From positions 62,001 to 126,000 of the forward strand of contig NZ_LOKX01000035.1 of NCBI RefSeq assembly GCF_002211285.1: a stretch of 64,000 bases of DNA. The letters run 5' to 3'. Made by a program: the position numbers and the translations under genes. Each line of letters starts with the position of its first letter. Position 1 is the stretch's first letter. The notes under the pieces are model-generated. The model did no database searches. It was not told the DNA's origin and worked only from the letters and a program-made list of their open reading frames with translations. This document shows, piece by piece, positions 1-7,115 of this stretch. Source of the DNA: Rhizobium sp. R635 (GTDB lineage Bacteria > Pseudomonadota > Alphaproteobacteria > Rhizobiales > Rhizobiaceae).

Positions 1-181
1 CGCTGTCGAAATTGGCGGCCGTTTCGCCATAGGGGCGGTTGGCGGGATCGCTGGCGCCGTTACCGTCGGCATAGGGCCAGCCGTCATCAAGGTTGCGCTC
101 ATCGAGGTCGCGATAGTCTTCCTCGCGCGAAAGCTCCTGCTTTCCGCGGGAAGGCGAAGTCTTTTCGCCGATTCTTGCCAT
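1..181 (-). CDS. N-terminal part of a hydrophilic stress-type protein (partial)
   Basis: The gene reads leftward and runs off the window edge, so only about 60 N-terminal residues are visible. They are very hydrophilic and rich in Asp, Glu, Arg and Asn, with a DDGWPYADGNG segment and no membrane helix or signal peptide. The ATG at 181-179 follows an AAGGAG ribosome site. I recall rhizobial BON-domain proteins that begin with a similar acidic N-terminus, but the BON domain itself would lie outside the window, so this is a guess. A general-stress-like promoter lies just upstream (210-234), which fits a stress-induced protein. Confidence 0.6.
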   Translation of the reverse strand, partial: MARIGEKTSPSRGKQELSREEDYRDLDERNLDDGWPYADGNGASDPANRPYGETAANFDS

Positions 182-209
182 TGCATTCGCTCCTTGTTTC
201 TCTGCTGGA

Positions 210-234
210 AACGTTGGCAGCGGCGAATGGTTCG
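210..234 (-). promoter_or_regulatory. EcfG-type general stress promoter, one mismatch
   Basis: On the minus strand CGAAC (234-230) is separated by 16 bases from CGTT (213-210). The alphaproteobacterial EcfG consensus is GGAAC-N16/17-CGTT, so only the first base differs. It lies about 30 bases upstream of the start codon at 181, leaving room for the AAGGAG site. The spacing and position support it; no expression evidence is available. Confidence 0.4.
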
Positions 235-252
235 GGGTGGGGCGGGGATTTG

Positions 253-747
253 TCAGCCCTGCGCCTTCTCCCATTTTTTCACGAGGCGTTCGCGCTTCAG
301 CCTCGACAGGCGCTGCAGCCAGAAAATGCCGTCGAGCTGGTCGACCTCATGCTGGATGCAGATGGCGAGGAAGCCTTCGGCGGCATCCTCATGTACGGTG
401 CCCGCGCCATCCTGATAGCGGAAGCGGATCGCCCGTGGGCGCGTGACCTCGTCGGTTGCGCCGGGCATGGAAACGCTGCCTTCGGCATGGCTCATCGTCT
501 CCTTCGAAAACCATGTGATCTCCGGATTGACGTAAAGGCGCACGCCGTCGGCCCTGTCGAGTTCCAGCACCGTGACGCGGCTGAGGACGCCGATATGGGC
601 GGCGGTGATACCGACGCCGGGGGCAGCGCGCATCGTCGCCAGCAGGTCGTCGGCCAGTTCGGCGAGCGACGAATCGAAAGCCGTCACCGGCGCGCAGGCG
701 GTCTTCAGATCAGGATGCGGATAGCGCAGAATCGGACGGATGGGCAT
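253..747 (-). CDS. Peptide deformylase-like protein with degenerate active site
   Basis: The 164-residue protein has the size and fold signature of bacterial peptide deformylases, which remove formyl from the N-terminal Met of new proteins using Fe/Zn bound by one Cys and two His. All three signature motifs are present but altered. Motif I reads GVGITAAH (44-51), with His in place of the usual Gln. Motif II reads EGSVS (89-93), with Ser instead of the metal-binding Cys. Motif III reads HEVDQ (133-137), with Gln instead of the second metal-binding His. The catalytic Glu134 is kept. Two of three metal ligands are therefore gone and classical deformylase activity is unlikely. A functional def gene would be needed elsewhere in the genome. 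The ATG at 747 gives a normal deformylase N-terminus. Confidence 0.85.
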   Translation of the reverse strand: MPIRPILRYPHPDLKTACAPVTAFDSSLAELADDLLATMRAAPGVGITAAHIGVLSRVTVLELDRADGVRLYVNPEITWFSKETMSHAEGSVSMPGATDEVTRPRAIRFRYQDGAGTVHEDAAEGFLAICIQHEVDQLDGIFWLQRLSRLKRERLVKKWEKAQG

Positions 748-987
748 CGGGCGGGCTTTCTCTGCTTGGACGGCTGCGGAAACTATCGCCGGCCGCGAGC
801 ATTGTCATCACGAAGCATGGTTTGCCGCTTTACGACATGGATGCTTTGAGCTAGCAGGAGCAGGAATTCCGGGCGCGGGAACGCCGAGCGGGATTGACTT
901 ATCCGCTTGTTGACAATCGTGTTTTCGGCCGACATTTGCGAATGTGGGCGGCAGTCGTTGAAATTCGAACCAGATGCGAGGCGGCAG

Positions 988-2403
988 ATGACGACGACCG
1001 ACGGGGAAGACCGCATTCGCAGGCGTCCCGACGACGAGGAAGCCGATATCTACGACGAGGACGGCAATGTCCGCAGCGATTTCCTGGCGCTCGTCGGCGC
1101 TGCGATCGCCGATCGCGACACGCTGTTCCTGCGTGAGAATGTCGCCCGACTGCATGAATCCGAAATAGGCGACCTGCTGGAATCGATCCAGCCGGATCAG
1201 CGTCTGGCGCTGGTGCGCCTGCTCGGCGACGATTTCGACATGACGGCGCTGACCGAGGTCGACGAGGCGATCCGCCGCGAAATCGTCGACCAGATGCCGA
1301 ACGATCAGATCGCAGCGGCGATCGGCGAACTCGATTCGGACGATGCGGTCTACATTCTCGAAGACCTCGACAAGGAGGACCGGGAAGAGATCCTCGCCCA
1401 GCTGCCGTTCACCGAGCGGGTGCGGCTGCGCCGGGCGCTCGACTATCCCGAAAGTTCGGCCGGGCGCCGCATGCAGACGGAATTCGTCGCCGTGCCGCCG
1501 TTCTGGACGGTGGGACAGACGATCGACTACATGCGCGACGAGGAGGATCTGCCCTATTCCTTCTCGCAGATCTTCGTGATCGATCCGACCTTCAAGCTGC
1601 TCGGCGCCGTCGATCTCGACCAGATCCTGCGCACCAAGCGGCAGACGAAGATCGAGCAGATCATGCGCGAGACCAACCATCCCATCCCGGCCGAGATGGA
1701 CCAGGAGGAAGCCGCGCAGCTCTTCGAGCAGTACGACCTTCTCTCGGCCGCCGTCGTTGACGAGAACGGCCGGCTGGTTGGCGTATTGACCATCGACGAC
1801 GTCGTCGACGTCATTCACGAGGAAGCGGACGAGGACATCAAGCGCCTCGGCGGCGTCGGCGACGAAGAGCTCTCCGACAACGTGCTCTCGACGGCCCGCT
1901 CACGTTTCCTCTGGCTTCTGATCAACCTCGGCACGGCGATGCTCTCGGCCAGCGTCATCGGCCTGTTCGACGCTTCGATCGAGAAAATGATCGCGCTGGC
2001 GGTGCTGATGCCGATCGTCGCCTCGATGGGCGGCAATGCCGGCACGCAGACGATGACGGTGACGGTGCGCGCGCTCGCCACCCGCGATCTCGATATCTAC
2101 AATGCCGGCCGCATCATCCGCAGGGAGGCGGGCGTTGGCATCCTCAACGGCATCGTCTTCGCGACGATCATGGGCGCGATCGCCGGCACGTGGTTTCACG
2201 ACTACCAGCTCGGCGGCGTGATCGCGGCGGCGATGATCATCAATCTGATGGCGGCAGCCCTTGCCGGCATTCTTCTGCCGCTGCTGCTCGACAAGGTGGG
2301 GGCCGACCCGGCAATCGCCTCGTCCGTCTTCGTCACGACCGTGACCGACTGTACCGGCTTTTTCGCCTTTCTCGGCATCGCTACATGGTGGTTCGGCATC
2401 TGA
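988..2403 (+). CDS. mgtE: Magnesium transporter MgtE
   Basis: The 471-residue protein matches MgtE-type Mg2+ channels of the inner membrane. It has an acidic N-terminal MgtE_N helical domain (about 40-150), a pair of CBS domains (about 150-275) that sense cytosolic Mg2+, and a C-terminal five-helix pore (about 300-470) with the conserved PIVASMGGNAGTQT segment. I place the start at ATG 988, behind GAGGCGG, giving MTTTDGED; an upstream TTG at 907 would add 27 unlikely residues. It is a single-gene unit followed at once by the MerR operator. I saw no M-box-like leader. Confidence 0.93.
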   Translation: MTTTDGEDRIRRRPDDEEADIYDEDGNVRSDFLALVGAAIADRDTLFLRENVARLHESEIGDLLESIQPDQRLALVRLLGDDFDMTALTEVDEAIRREIVDQMPNDQIAAAIGELDSDDAVYILEDLDKEDREEILAQLPFTERVRLRRALDYPESSAGRRMQTEFVAVPPFWTVGQTIDYMRDEEDLPYSFSQIFVIDPTFKLLGAVDLDQILRTKRQTKIEQIMRETNHPIPAEMDQEEAAQLFEQYDLLSAAVVDENGRLVGVLTIDDVVDVIHEEADEDIKRLGGVGDEELSDNVLSTARSRFLWLLINLGTAMLSASVIGLFDASIEKMIALAVLMPIVASMGGNAGTQTMTVTVRALATRDLDIYNAGRIIRREAGVGILNGIVFATIMGAIAGTWFHDYQLGGVIAAAMIINLMAAALAGILLPLLLDKVGADPAIASSVFVTTVTDCTGFFAFLGIATWWFGI

Positions 2404-2416
2404 TCGACCGCAGAAA

Positions 2417-2444
2417 TTGACTATTACGTAAAAGTCAATATGAT
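2417..2444 (+). promoter_or_regulatory. Promoter with overlapping palindromic operator of the MerR gene
   Basis: A 22-base near-perfect palindrome (2417-2438) has arms TTGACT and AGTCAA around the exact palindrome TTACGTAA. Its left arm is also a good -35 box; 16 bases later TATGAT (2439-2444) makes a strong -10 box. The operator therefore fills the spacer and probably lets the downstream MerR protein control its own transcription. The spacer is 16 bases, not the 19-20 of classical MerR-activated promoters, so repression is the simpler expectation. It also argues against the ATG at 2440, which lies inside the -10 box. Confidence 0.65.
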
Positions 2445-2466
2445 GGCCCATGCTGATGGGGAAGAC

Positions 2467-2859
2467 ATGCTGGTGAACAAATATTATAGCATAACGGAGC
2501 TGACGCGCGAATTCGGTGTATCCACGCGCACGCTTCGCTTTTACGAAGACGAGGGACTGATCCATCCGGAACGGCGAGGGCGCACCCGTCTGTTCCGGCC
2601 CGCCGACCGGCGGCTCATCGCCGAAATCCTTCGCGGCCGGCGTATCGGCTTCACCATCGCGGAGATCCGCGAGATCATCCAGGTCTACAAGGAGCCGCCG
2701 GGCGAACTCGGCCAGCTGAAGCTCCTGATGAAGCGCGTCGACGAGAAGCGCGATGACCTGCGCCAGAAGCGCAAGGACATCGACGATACGCTGACGGAAC
2801 TCGATAACATCGAAGAGGCCTGCCTCGGCCGCCTCGCCGAAATCGGCGTCACCACCTGA
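2467..2859 (+). CDS. MerR-family transcriptional regulator
   Basis: The 130-residue protein has a typical MerR winged helix-turn-helix at the N-terminus (YSITELTREFGVSTRTLRFY, about 7-26, then an EDEGLIHPERRG wing) and a C-terminal coiled coil (about 80-120) for dimerisation. No cysteine cluster for metal sensing is present, so it is not a metal regulator of the CueR or ZntR kind. It most resembles the short MerR proteins near acyl-CoA or alcohol dehydrogenase genes, but no such gene lies next to it. The start at ATG 2467 is set by GGGGAAG and by the promoter at 2417-2444. It probably binds the palindrome in its own promoter. Confidence 0.88.
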   Translation: MLVNKYYSITELTREFGVSTRTLRFYEDEGLIHPERRGRTRLFRPADRRLIAEILRGRRIGFTIAEIREIIQVYKEPPGELGQLKLLMKRVDEKRDDLRQKRKDIDDTLTELDNIEEACLGRLAEIGVTT

Positions 2860-2872
2860 AAACTGCCGCGTT

Positions 2873-3862
2873 TTATTGCGCCTCGGCGCTGCATTCGGCG
2901 GCGATGGTCTGAACCCGCTCGTCGTTTTCTATGTCGATCGTTCCGGCCTGCAGCGGCGTGAGCAGGCTTTGCGTCTGCAATTTTTGCAGCGTGCATTGGC
3001 AGAAGCTGCGGCAGAGCGCTTCGCCTTGCTGCATCACGCAGGCGGCATTGCATTGCTTTAGGTAAGTTTCGACCGGGTCGGGCGTCGGCGGCGGCACTGC
3101 GAGGGAAAGCCCGTAGGCGATTGCGATCAAAACCGGCTGGTGAATGAGGTAAAAGGCAAGGCTGTGACGACCGAGCCATGCCGGCCACGAGGAGCCGGTG
3201 CCGATTGCGGCAAGCCGGCGTGTCAGCCCGGTTTTCAGCGCGATCGAGGCGAGGCTCAAGCCGACGAAAAAGGGCGTGGCCCAGGGAAAGAGCGGCACGT
3301 AGTCGTTGGAACGCTCCGGCATCTCGGCAAGGCCGATCCAGGCAAGATATCTGGGATCGAAGAAGGACGATCGAAGCAGGCCCGGCGGTCCGAAATTATC
3401 GGTGATCCAGGCGGCCAGCAGGGCGACCGTCACGATCAGCGTCAAGGCAAGCGGCAGCCTGACGAATACGATGCCGATGAGCGTCAGCACCGCGATGCAA
3501 TGCAGGATGCCGAAGTAGATCCACCCGTCCGGCATCGCGATGCGCGTCGCGATCGAAATGATCGCGGCCGAGGCGGCGATCATGCCGAAACGCTTCCAGA
3601 AGGACGGCCAGCGAATCTCGGGCGTGCTGGAGAGCACCAGGCTGACGCCGACGATGAAGAGAAAGGTCGTGGCGATCGCCCGGGCATAGATCTTCAGCCA
3701 GCCGGTCTCCGCCGTGCCGGCGGCGAGATAGCCCATGAACTCCATATCCCAGCTGAAATGGTAGGTCGCCATGGCGATCAGCGCGACACCGCGCGCGGTG
3801 TCCAACAGACCGATGCGCGGCGGTCTGGCCGCCGCATCGGCTTCAATTGCCGGCAATGTCAT
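2873..3862 (-). CDS. DUF1624 (heparan-alpha-glucosaminide acetyltransferase-like) membrane protein with Cys-rich tail
   Basis: The 329-residue integral membrane protein begins after about 15 residues with RIGLLDTARGVALIAMATYH, the signature of the DUF1624/HGSNAT-like acyltransferase group. About eight membrane helices follow, to about residue 265. The C-terminal 60 residues are unusual: a hydrophilic tail with six cysteines, the first five within 20 residues, probably lying in the periplasm. The ATG at 3862 shares its A with the stop codon of the DUF599 gene upstream (TGATG), so the two are translationally coupled. The substrate is unknown; modification of a cell-surface glycan is inferred from the family. 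Confidence 0.8.
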   Translation of the reverse strand: MTLPAIEADAAARPPRIGLLDTARGVALIAMATYHFSWDMEFMGYLAAGTAETGWLKIYARAIATTFLFIVGVSLVLSSTPEIRWPSFWKRFGMIAASAAIISIATRIAMPDGWIYFGILHCIAVLTLIGIVFVRLPLALTLIVTVALLAAWITDNFGPPGLLRSSFFDPRYLAWIGLAEMPERSNDYVPLFPWATPFFVGLSLASIALKTGLTRRLAAIGTGSSWPAWLGRHSLAFYLIHQPVLIAIAYGLSLAVPPPTPDPVETYLKQCNAACVMQQGEALCRSFCQCTLQKLQTQSLLTPLQAGTIDIENDERVQTIAAECSAEAQ

Positions 3863-4626
3863 CAGAGGCCCTCGGGCAAATCGTTTCCGTCGCGCGACGG
3901 TATATCGCGGCGAATAGCAGAAAGGTGGAGATTTGATGGCGAGCCGACATCCATGATCGCCAAACGCGCCTCCGAAAAGAACTGCCGGCGTGCGAGCACG
4001 AAGATGACGACCGCCGTCGTCACCATGAAGACATAAGGATTGATGAACCAGCCGAGATAACCGATCGACAGGAAGATCGCCCTGAGACCCTCGTTGAAAT
4101 TGCTGCCCGCAATGACATTCATGCGGATGACGCGTTCGGCGGCCCGCTCGGCGGCAATGACGTCGTTCTCGCTGTCGCGCATCATCGGGATGGAGCCGAA
4201 AAGGATGGTGCAATAATTGAACAGCCGATAAGACCAGCCGAACTTGAAGAAGGCATAGCCGAAAAGCGCCGCCAGCCCACCGACCTTGAGCTCGAAAGCG
4301 GCGTGGCCGCCATGGAAGACAAAGGGCAGGTCGGCGAAAACGGCATCGACCTTTTCCGTCGCGCCGAGCAGCGCAAAGCAGCTGCCGAGTGCAAAGATCG
4401 AGGTCGAGGCGAAAAAGGCGGTGCCGTTCTGCAGGCCGGACATGATCTGCGTATCGATCATCTTCAGGTCACGGCGCAGCGAATTGTAGATCCACTCCCG
4501 GCGCCGTTCGGTCATCGCATGCGTCAGGCTGGTGCGTCCGAAGAAGGTGCGGCCCTTCAGCAGCCAGGAATAGCCCATCCAGACACAGGCAAAGAAGGCC
4601 AGAGCGATGTAATCCGCCGTCGTCAT
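3862..4626 (-). CDS. DUF599 family membrane protein
   Basis: The 254-residue protein has about four to five hydrophobic helices (about 5-25, 75-100, 115-140, 195-225) and matches the uncharacterised DUF599 family common in alphaproteobacteria. Its N-terminus is MTTADYIALAFFACVWMGY, a membrane helix that starts at once. A GTG at 4659 could add 11 hydrophilic residues, but the ATG at 4626 gives the cleaner N-terminus. The gene overlaps the next one by a single base, so the two proteins are probably made in step and may act together in the inner membrane. No function is known. Confidence 0.85.
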   Translation of the reverse strand: MTTADYIALAFFACVWMGYSWLLKGRTFFGRTSLTHAMTERRREWIYNSLRRDLKMIDTQIMSGLQNGTAFFASTSIFALGSCFALLGATEKVDAVFADLPFVFHGGHAAFELKVGGLAALFGYAFFKFGWSYRLFNYCTILFGSIPMMRDSENDVIAAERAAERVIRMNVIAGSNFNEGLRAIFLSIGYLGWFINPYVFMVTTAVVIFVLARRQFFSEARLAIMDVGSPSNLHLSAIRRDIPSRDGNDLPEGL

Positions 4627-4820
4627 CAGTGATTCAGTCTCCTCGTGAATGCGGGCCACTCTACATATGCAATGAAATGCTGCAATGACTGGTAAGACGG
4701 GCCGCCTGGATTTAGTGTGCAGCCGGAATGTCGCACCGGCTCCATGCGATGTCGGTGCGCCGCACGGGTCGAAAACCGGCCTCGCTTAAGCTTGCATACT
4801 TGTGTTCAGAAGGCGCATCC

Positions 4821-6224
4821 ATGTTTCTTTCGGTATTCGATGTCTTCAAGATCGGTGTAGGGCCGTCGAGCTCCCATACGATGGGTCCGATGTCGGCGGC
4901 CAACCGGTTTCTCGAGCTGATTCTGTCGAACGAATGGCCGCGCCCGTCATCGGGTGCACAGGTCGCGGCGATCAAGGTCAGCCTGCACGGCTCGCTTGCC
5001 CATACCGGCATCGGCCACGGCACGGGCAGGGCCGTCATTCTCGGGCTGATGGGCGAGGCGCCCGACAGCGTCGATCCCGACAAGATGGACGGCATCATCG
5101 ATACGGTGGAGCGCACCGGCCGCATCACGCCCGAAGGTCATCCCGCCTATCAGTTCCAGCCGAAGACCGACCTGATCTTCGACAAGAAACAGCCGCTGCC
5201 GGGCCATGCCAACGGCATGTCCTTTTCCGCCTATGACAAAGACGGCCGGCTGCTCCTCAAGCGCATCTATTATTCGGTTGGGGGCGGCTTCGTCGTCACC
5301 GATACCGAGCTGGAGCAGATGCGCGCGAAAAAGAACGCGAGCGGTGGGGCGCGCGTGCCCTATCCCTTCTCGACCGCCAGGCAGATGCTCGACATGGCCG
5401 AGCGCTCCGGGCTTTCGATCGCGCAGATGAAGCGGGCGAACGAGGAGAGCCAGCGCTCGCCCGAGGAGCTCGATCAGGGACTCGACCGCATCTGGGAGGC
5501 GATGCGCTCCTGCATCGAGCGCGGCCTCAAGGTCGAGGGCATCATGCCGGGCGGCCTCAACGTCAAGCGCCGCGCGCGCCGGATTCACGACAAGCTGCAG
5601 GAGGAATGGCGCAGCAACCGCGTCAATCCGCTACTCGCCAACGATTGGCTGAGCGTCTACGCAATGGCCGTCAACGAAGAAAATGGGGCCGGCGGACGTG
5701 TCGTCACGGCGCCGACCAACGGCGCGGCCGGCGTCATTCCGGCGACGATCCGCTACTACGAGCATTTCCACGAGGACTGGGACCAGAACGGTATCCGCGA
5801 CTATCTGCTGACCGCTGCGGCGATCGGCGGGATCATCAAGCACAATGCCTCTATCTCCGGCGCCGAGGTCGGCTGTCAGGGCGAGGTGGGCTCGGCGGCT
5901 GCGATGGCGGCTGCGGGGCTTGCCGCCGTCATGGGGGGTACGCCGGAGCAGATCGAGAATGCTGCGGAGATCGCGCTCGAACATCATCTCGGCATGACCT
6001 GCGATCCGGTCGCGGGCCTCGTGCAGGTTCCCTGCATCGAGCGCAATGCGCTCGGCGCGGTGAAGGCGGTCACGGCGGCCTCGCTCGCCGTCAAGGGCGA
6101 CGGCCAGCATTTCGTGCCGCTCGACGCCTGCATCGAGACGATGCGCCAGACCGGGCACGACATGAGCGAGAAGTATAAGGAAACCTCGACCGGCGGCTTG
6201 GCCGTCAATGTGGTCGAATGCTGA
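4821..6224 (+). CDS. sdaA: L-serine ammonia-lyase (serine dehydratase), single-chain Fe-S type
   Basis: The 467-residue protein converts L-serine to pyruvate and ammonia with a [4Fe-4S] cluster. The N-terminal beta domain opens with the signature SVFDVFKIGVGPSSSHTMGP. The C-terminal alpha domain has TAPTNGAAGVIPA (297-309) and the cluster cysteines C352 (VGCQGEVGSAA), C394 (MTCDPVAG) and C405 (VPCIERN). Length and domain order match the fused E. coli SdaA type. The start is ATG 4821; an ATG at 4728 would add 31 residues that do not fit the family. It stands alone, followed by DUF1489. Confidence 0.95.
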   Translation: MFLSVFDVFKIGVGPSSSHTMGPMSAANRFLELILSNEWPRPSSGAQVAAIKVSLHGSLAHTGIGHGTGRAVILGLMGEAPDSVDPDKMDGIIDTVERTGRITPEGHPAYQFQPKTDLIFDKKQPLPGHANGMSFSAYDKDGRLLLKRIYYSVGGGFVVTDTELEQMRAKKNASGGARVPYPFSTARQMLDMAERSGLSIAQMKRANEESQRSPEELDQGLDRIWEAMRSCIERGLKVEGIMPGGLNVKRRARRIHDKLQEEWRSNRVNPLLANDWLSVYAMAVNEENGAGGRVVTAPTNGAAGVIPATIRYYEHFHEDWDQNGIRDYLLTAAAIGGIIKHNASISGAEVGCQGEVGSAAAMAAAGLAAVMGGTPEQIENAAEIALEHHLGMTCDPVAGLVQVPCIERNALGAVKAVTAASLAVKGDGQHFVPLDACIETMRQTGHDMSEKYKETSTGGLAVNVVEC

Positions 6225-6285
6225 GTTTGTGGACTCCTGAGGCTTCGTGCTTGACGCCCGCTGCCAAAAGGATTTCAACGGCAGC

Positions 6286-6723
6286 ATGGCATTGCATCTC
6301 ATCAAACTCTGTGTCGGCGCCGACTCGATAGACGATCTGCGCGAATGGGTGGCGGAACGCTCGCTTAGCGCCATCGCCGCCGGCCTTGAGCCGCATTCGG
6401 TGCACACGACGCGCATGGTGCCCAAACGCATGGAAGAGCTGCTCGACGGCGGCTCGCTCTATTGGGTGATCAAGGGGCAGGTGCAGGCGCGCCAGAAGCT
6501 GCTCGACATCGAGACCTTCACGGACGGCGAGGGGATTTCACGCTGCCGCCTGATGCTCGGCCCCGAAGTCATCGAGACTGCGGTACAGCCGAAACGGCCC
6601 TTCCAGGGCTGGCGCTACTACGTACAGGACGACGTGCCGCCCGACCTGATGAGCCTCGGCGCCGGCATCGCTGAAATGCCGGCCGACCTTCGCCGCGAGC
6701 TTACGGAACTTGGCCTGCTCTGA
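6286..6723 (+). CDS. DUF1489 family protein
   Basis: The 144-residue cytoplasmic protein matches DUF1489, a family of unknown function restricted mostly to alphaproteobacteria. Recognisable segments are MALHLIKLCVG at the N-terminus, HTTRMVPKR in the middle and the FQGWRYY block near residue 105. There is no membrane helix, signal or cofactor motif. The ATG at 6286 gives the usual family N-terminus; a GTG at 6247 is possible but less likely. It follows sdaA by about 60 bases on the same strand and may share its transcript. Confidence 0.85.
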   Translation: MALHLIKLCVGADSIDDLREWVAERSLSAIAAGLEPHSVHTTRMVPKRMEELLDGGSLYWVIKGQVQARQKLLDIETFTDGEGISRCRLMLGPEVIETAVQPKRPFQGWRYYVQDDVPPDLMSLGAGIAEMPADLRRELTELGLL

Positions 6724-6726
6724 AAT

Positions 6727-7002
6727 TCAGCGCAGGCGCAGTTGCACCGGCGCACTGCCGTCCGGCGAGGTCACATGCAGATGAATGCGCGCCTCCGGCT
6801 GGGAGTAACGCCAGGCGCGGGCGCCATGGCAAAGCAGCAGATTGATGAGGTCGCGGGTTTTCGGCGATTTCGCCTTCGGCCGCTGCAGGCCGATTTCGGC
6901 CAGGCGCAACGCCGCCTCGTGCAGAGGATGCAGGGATGAACGCGTTCTGGCCGCAGTGCGGCGCTCTGAAGGCGTTCCCGGAACATTCTCATTGATCGCC
7001 AT
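6727..7002 (-). CDS. Small conserved-looking hypothetical protein
   Basis: The 91-residue basic protein has no membrane helix or known motif. A central helix-rich part (LHEAALRLAEIGLQRPKAK, LINLLLCHGARAW) is followed by a short strand-like tail ending in VQLRLR. The ATG at 7002 follows GGGGAAAACA, a good ribosome site. It converges with the DUF1489 gene, their stop codons being three bases apart. I do not recognise its function. Confidence 0.65.
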   Translation of the reverse strand: MAINENVPGTPSERRTAARTRSSLHPLHEAALRLAEIGLQRPKAKSPKTRDLINLLLCHGARAWRYSQPEARIHLHVTSPDGSAPVQLRLR

Positions 7003-7115
7003 TGTTTTCCCCGTAAGCAATACTGATCGAGTTCAAGAATGGTGGCCGGAAACGCAAACACCGATTCCGGCCGTTGCCGATGCCGCCGGCACTTCTGTGG
7101 GCAGCATCGAATGGC

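Noticed and set aside
907..988. M-box or other metal riboswitch before mgtE
   Set aside because: The leader is too short and lacks the M-box conserved segments.
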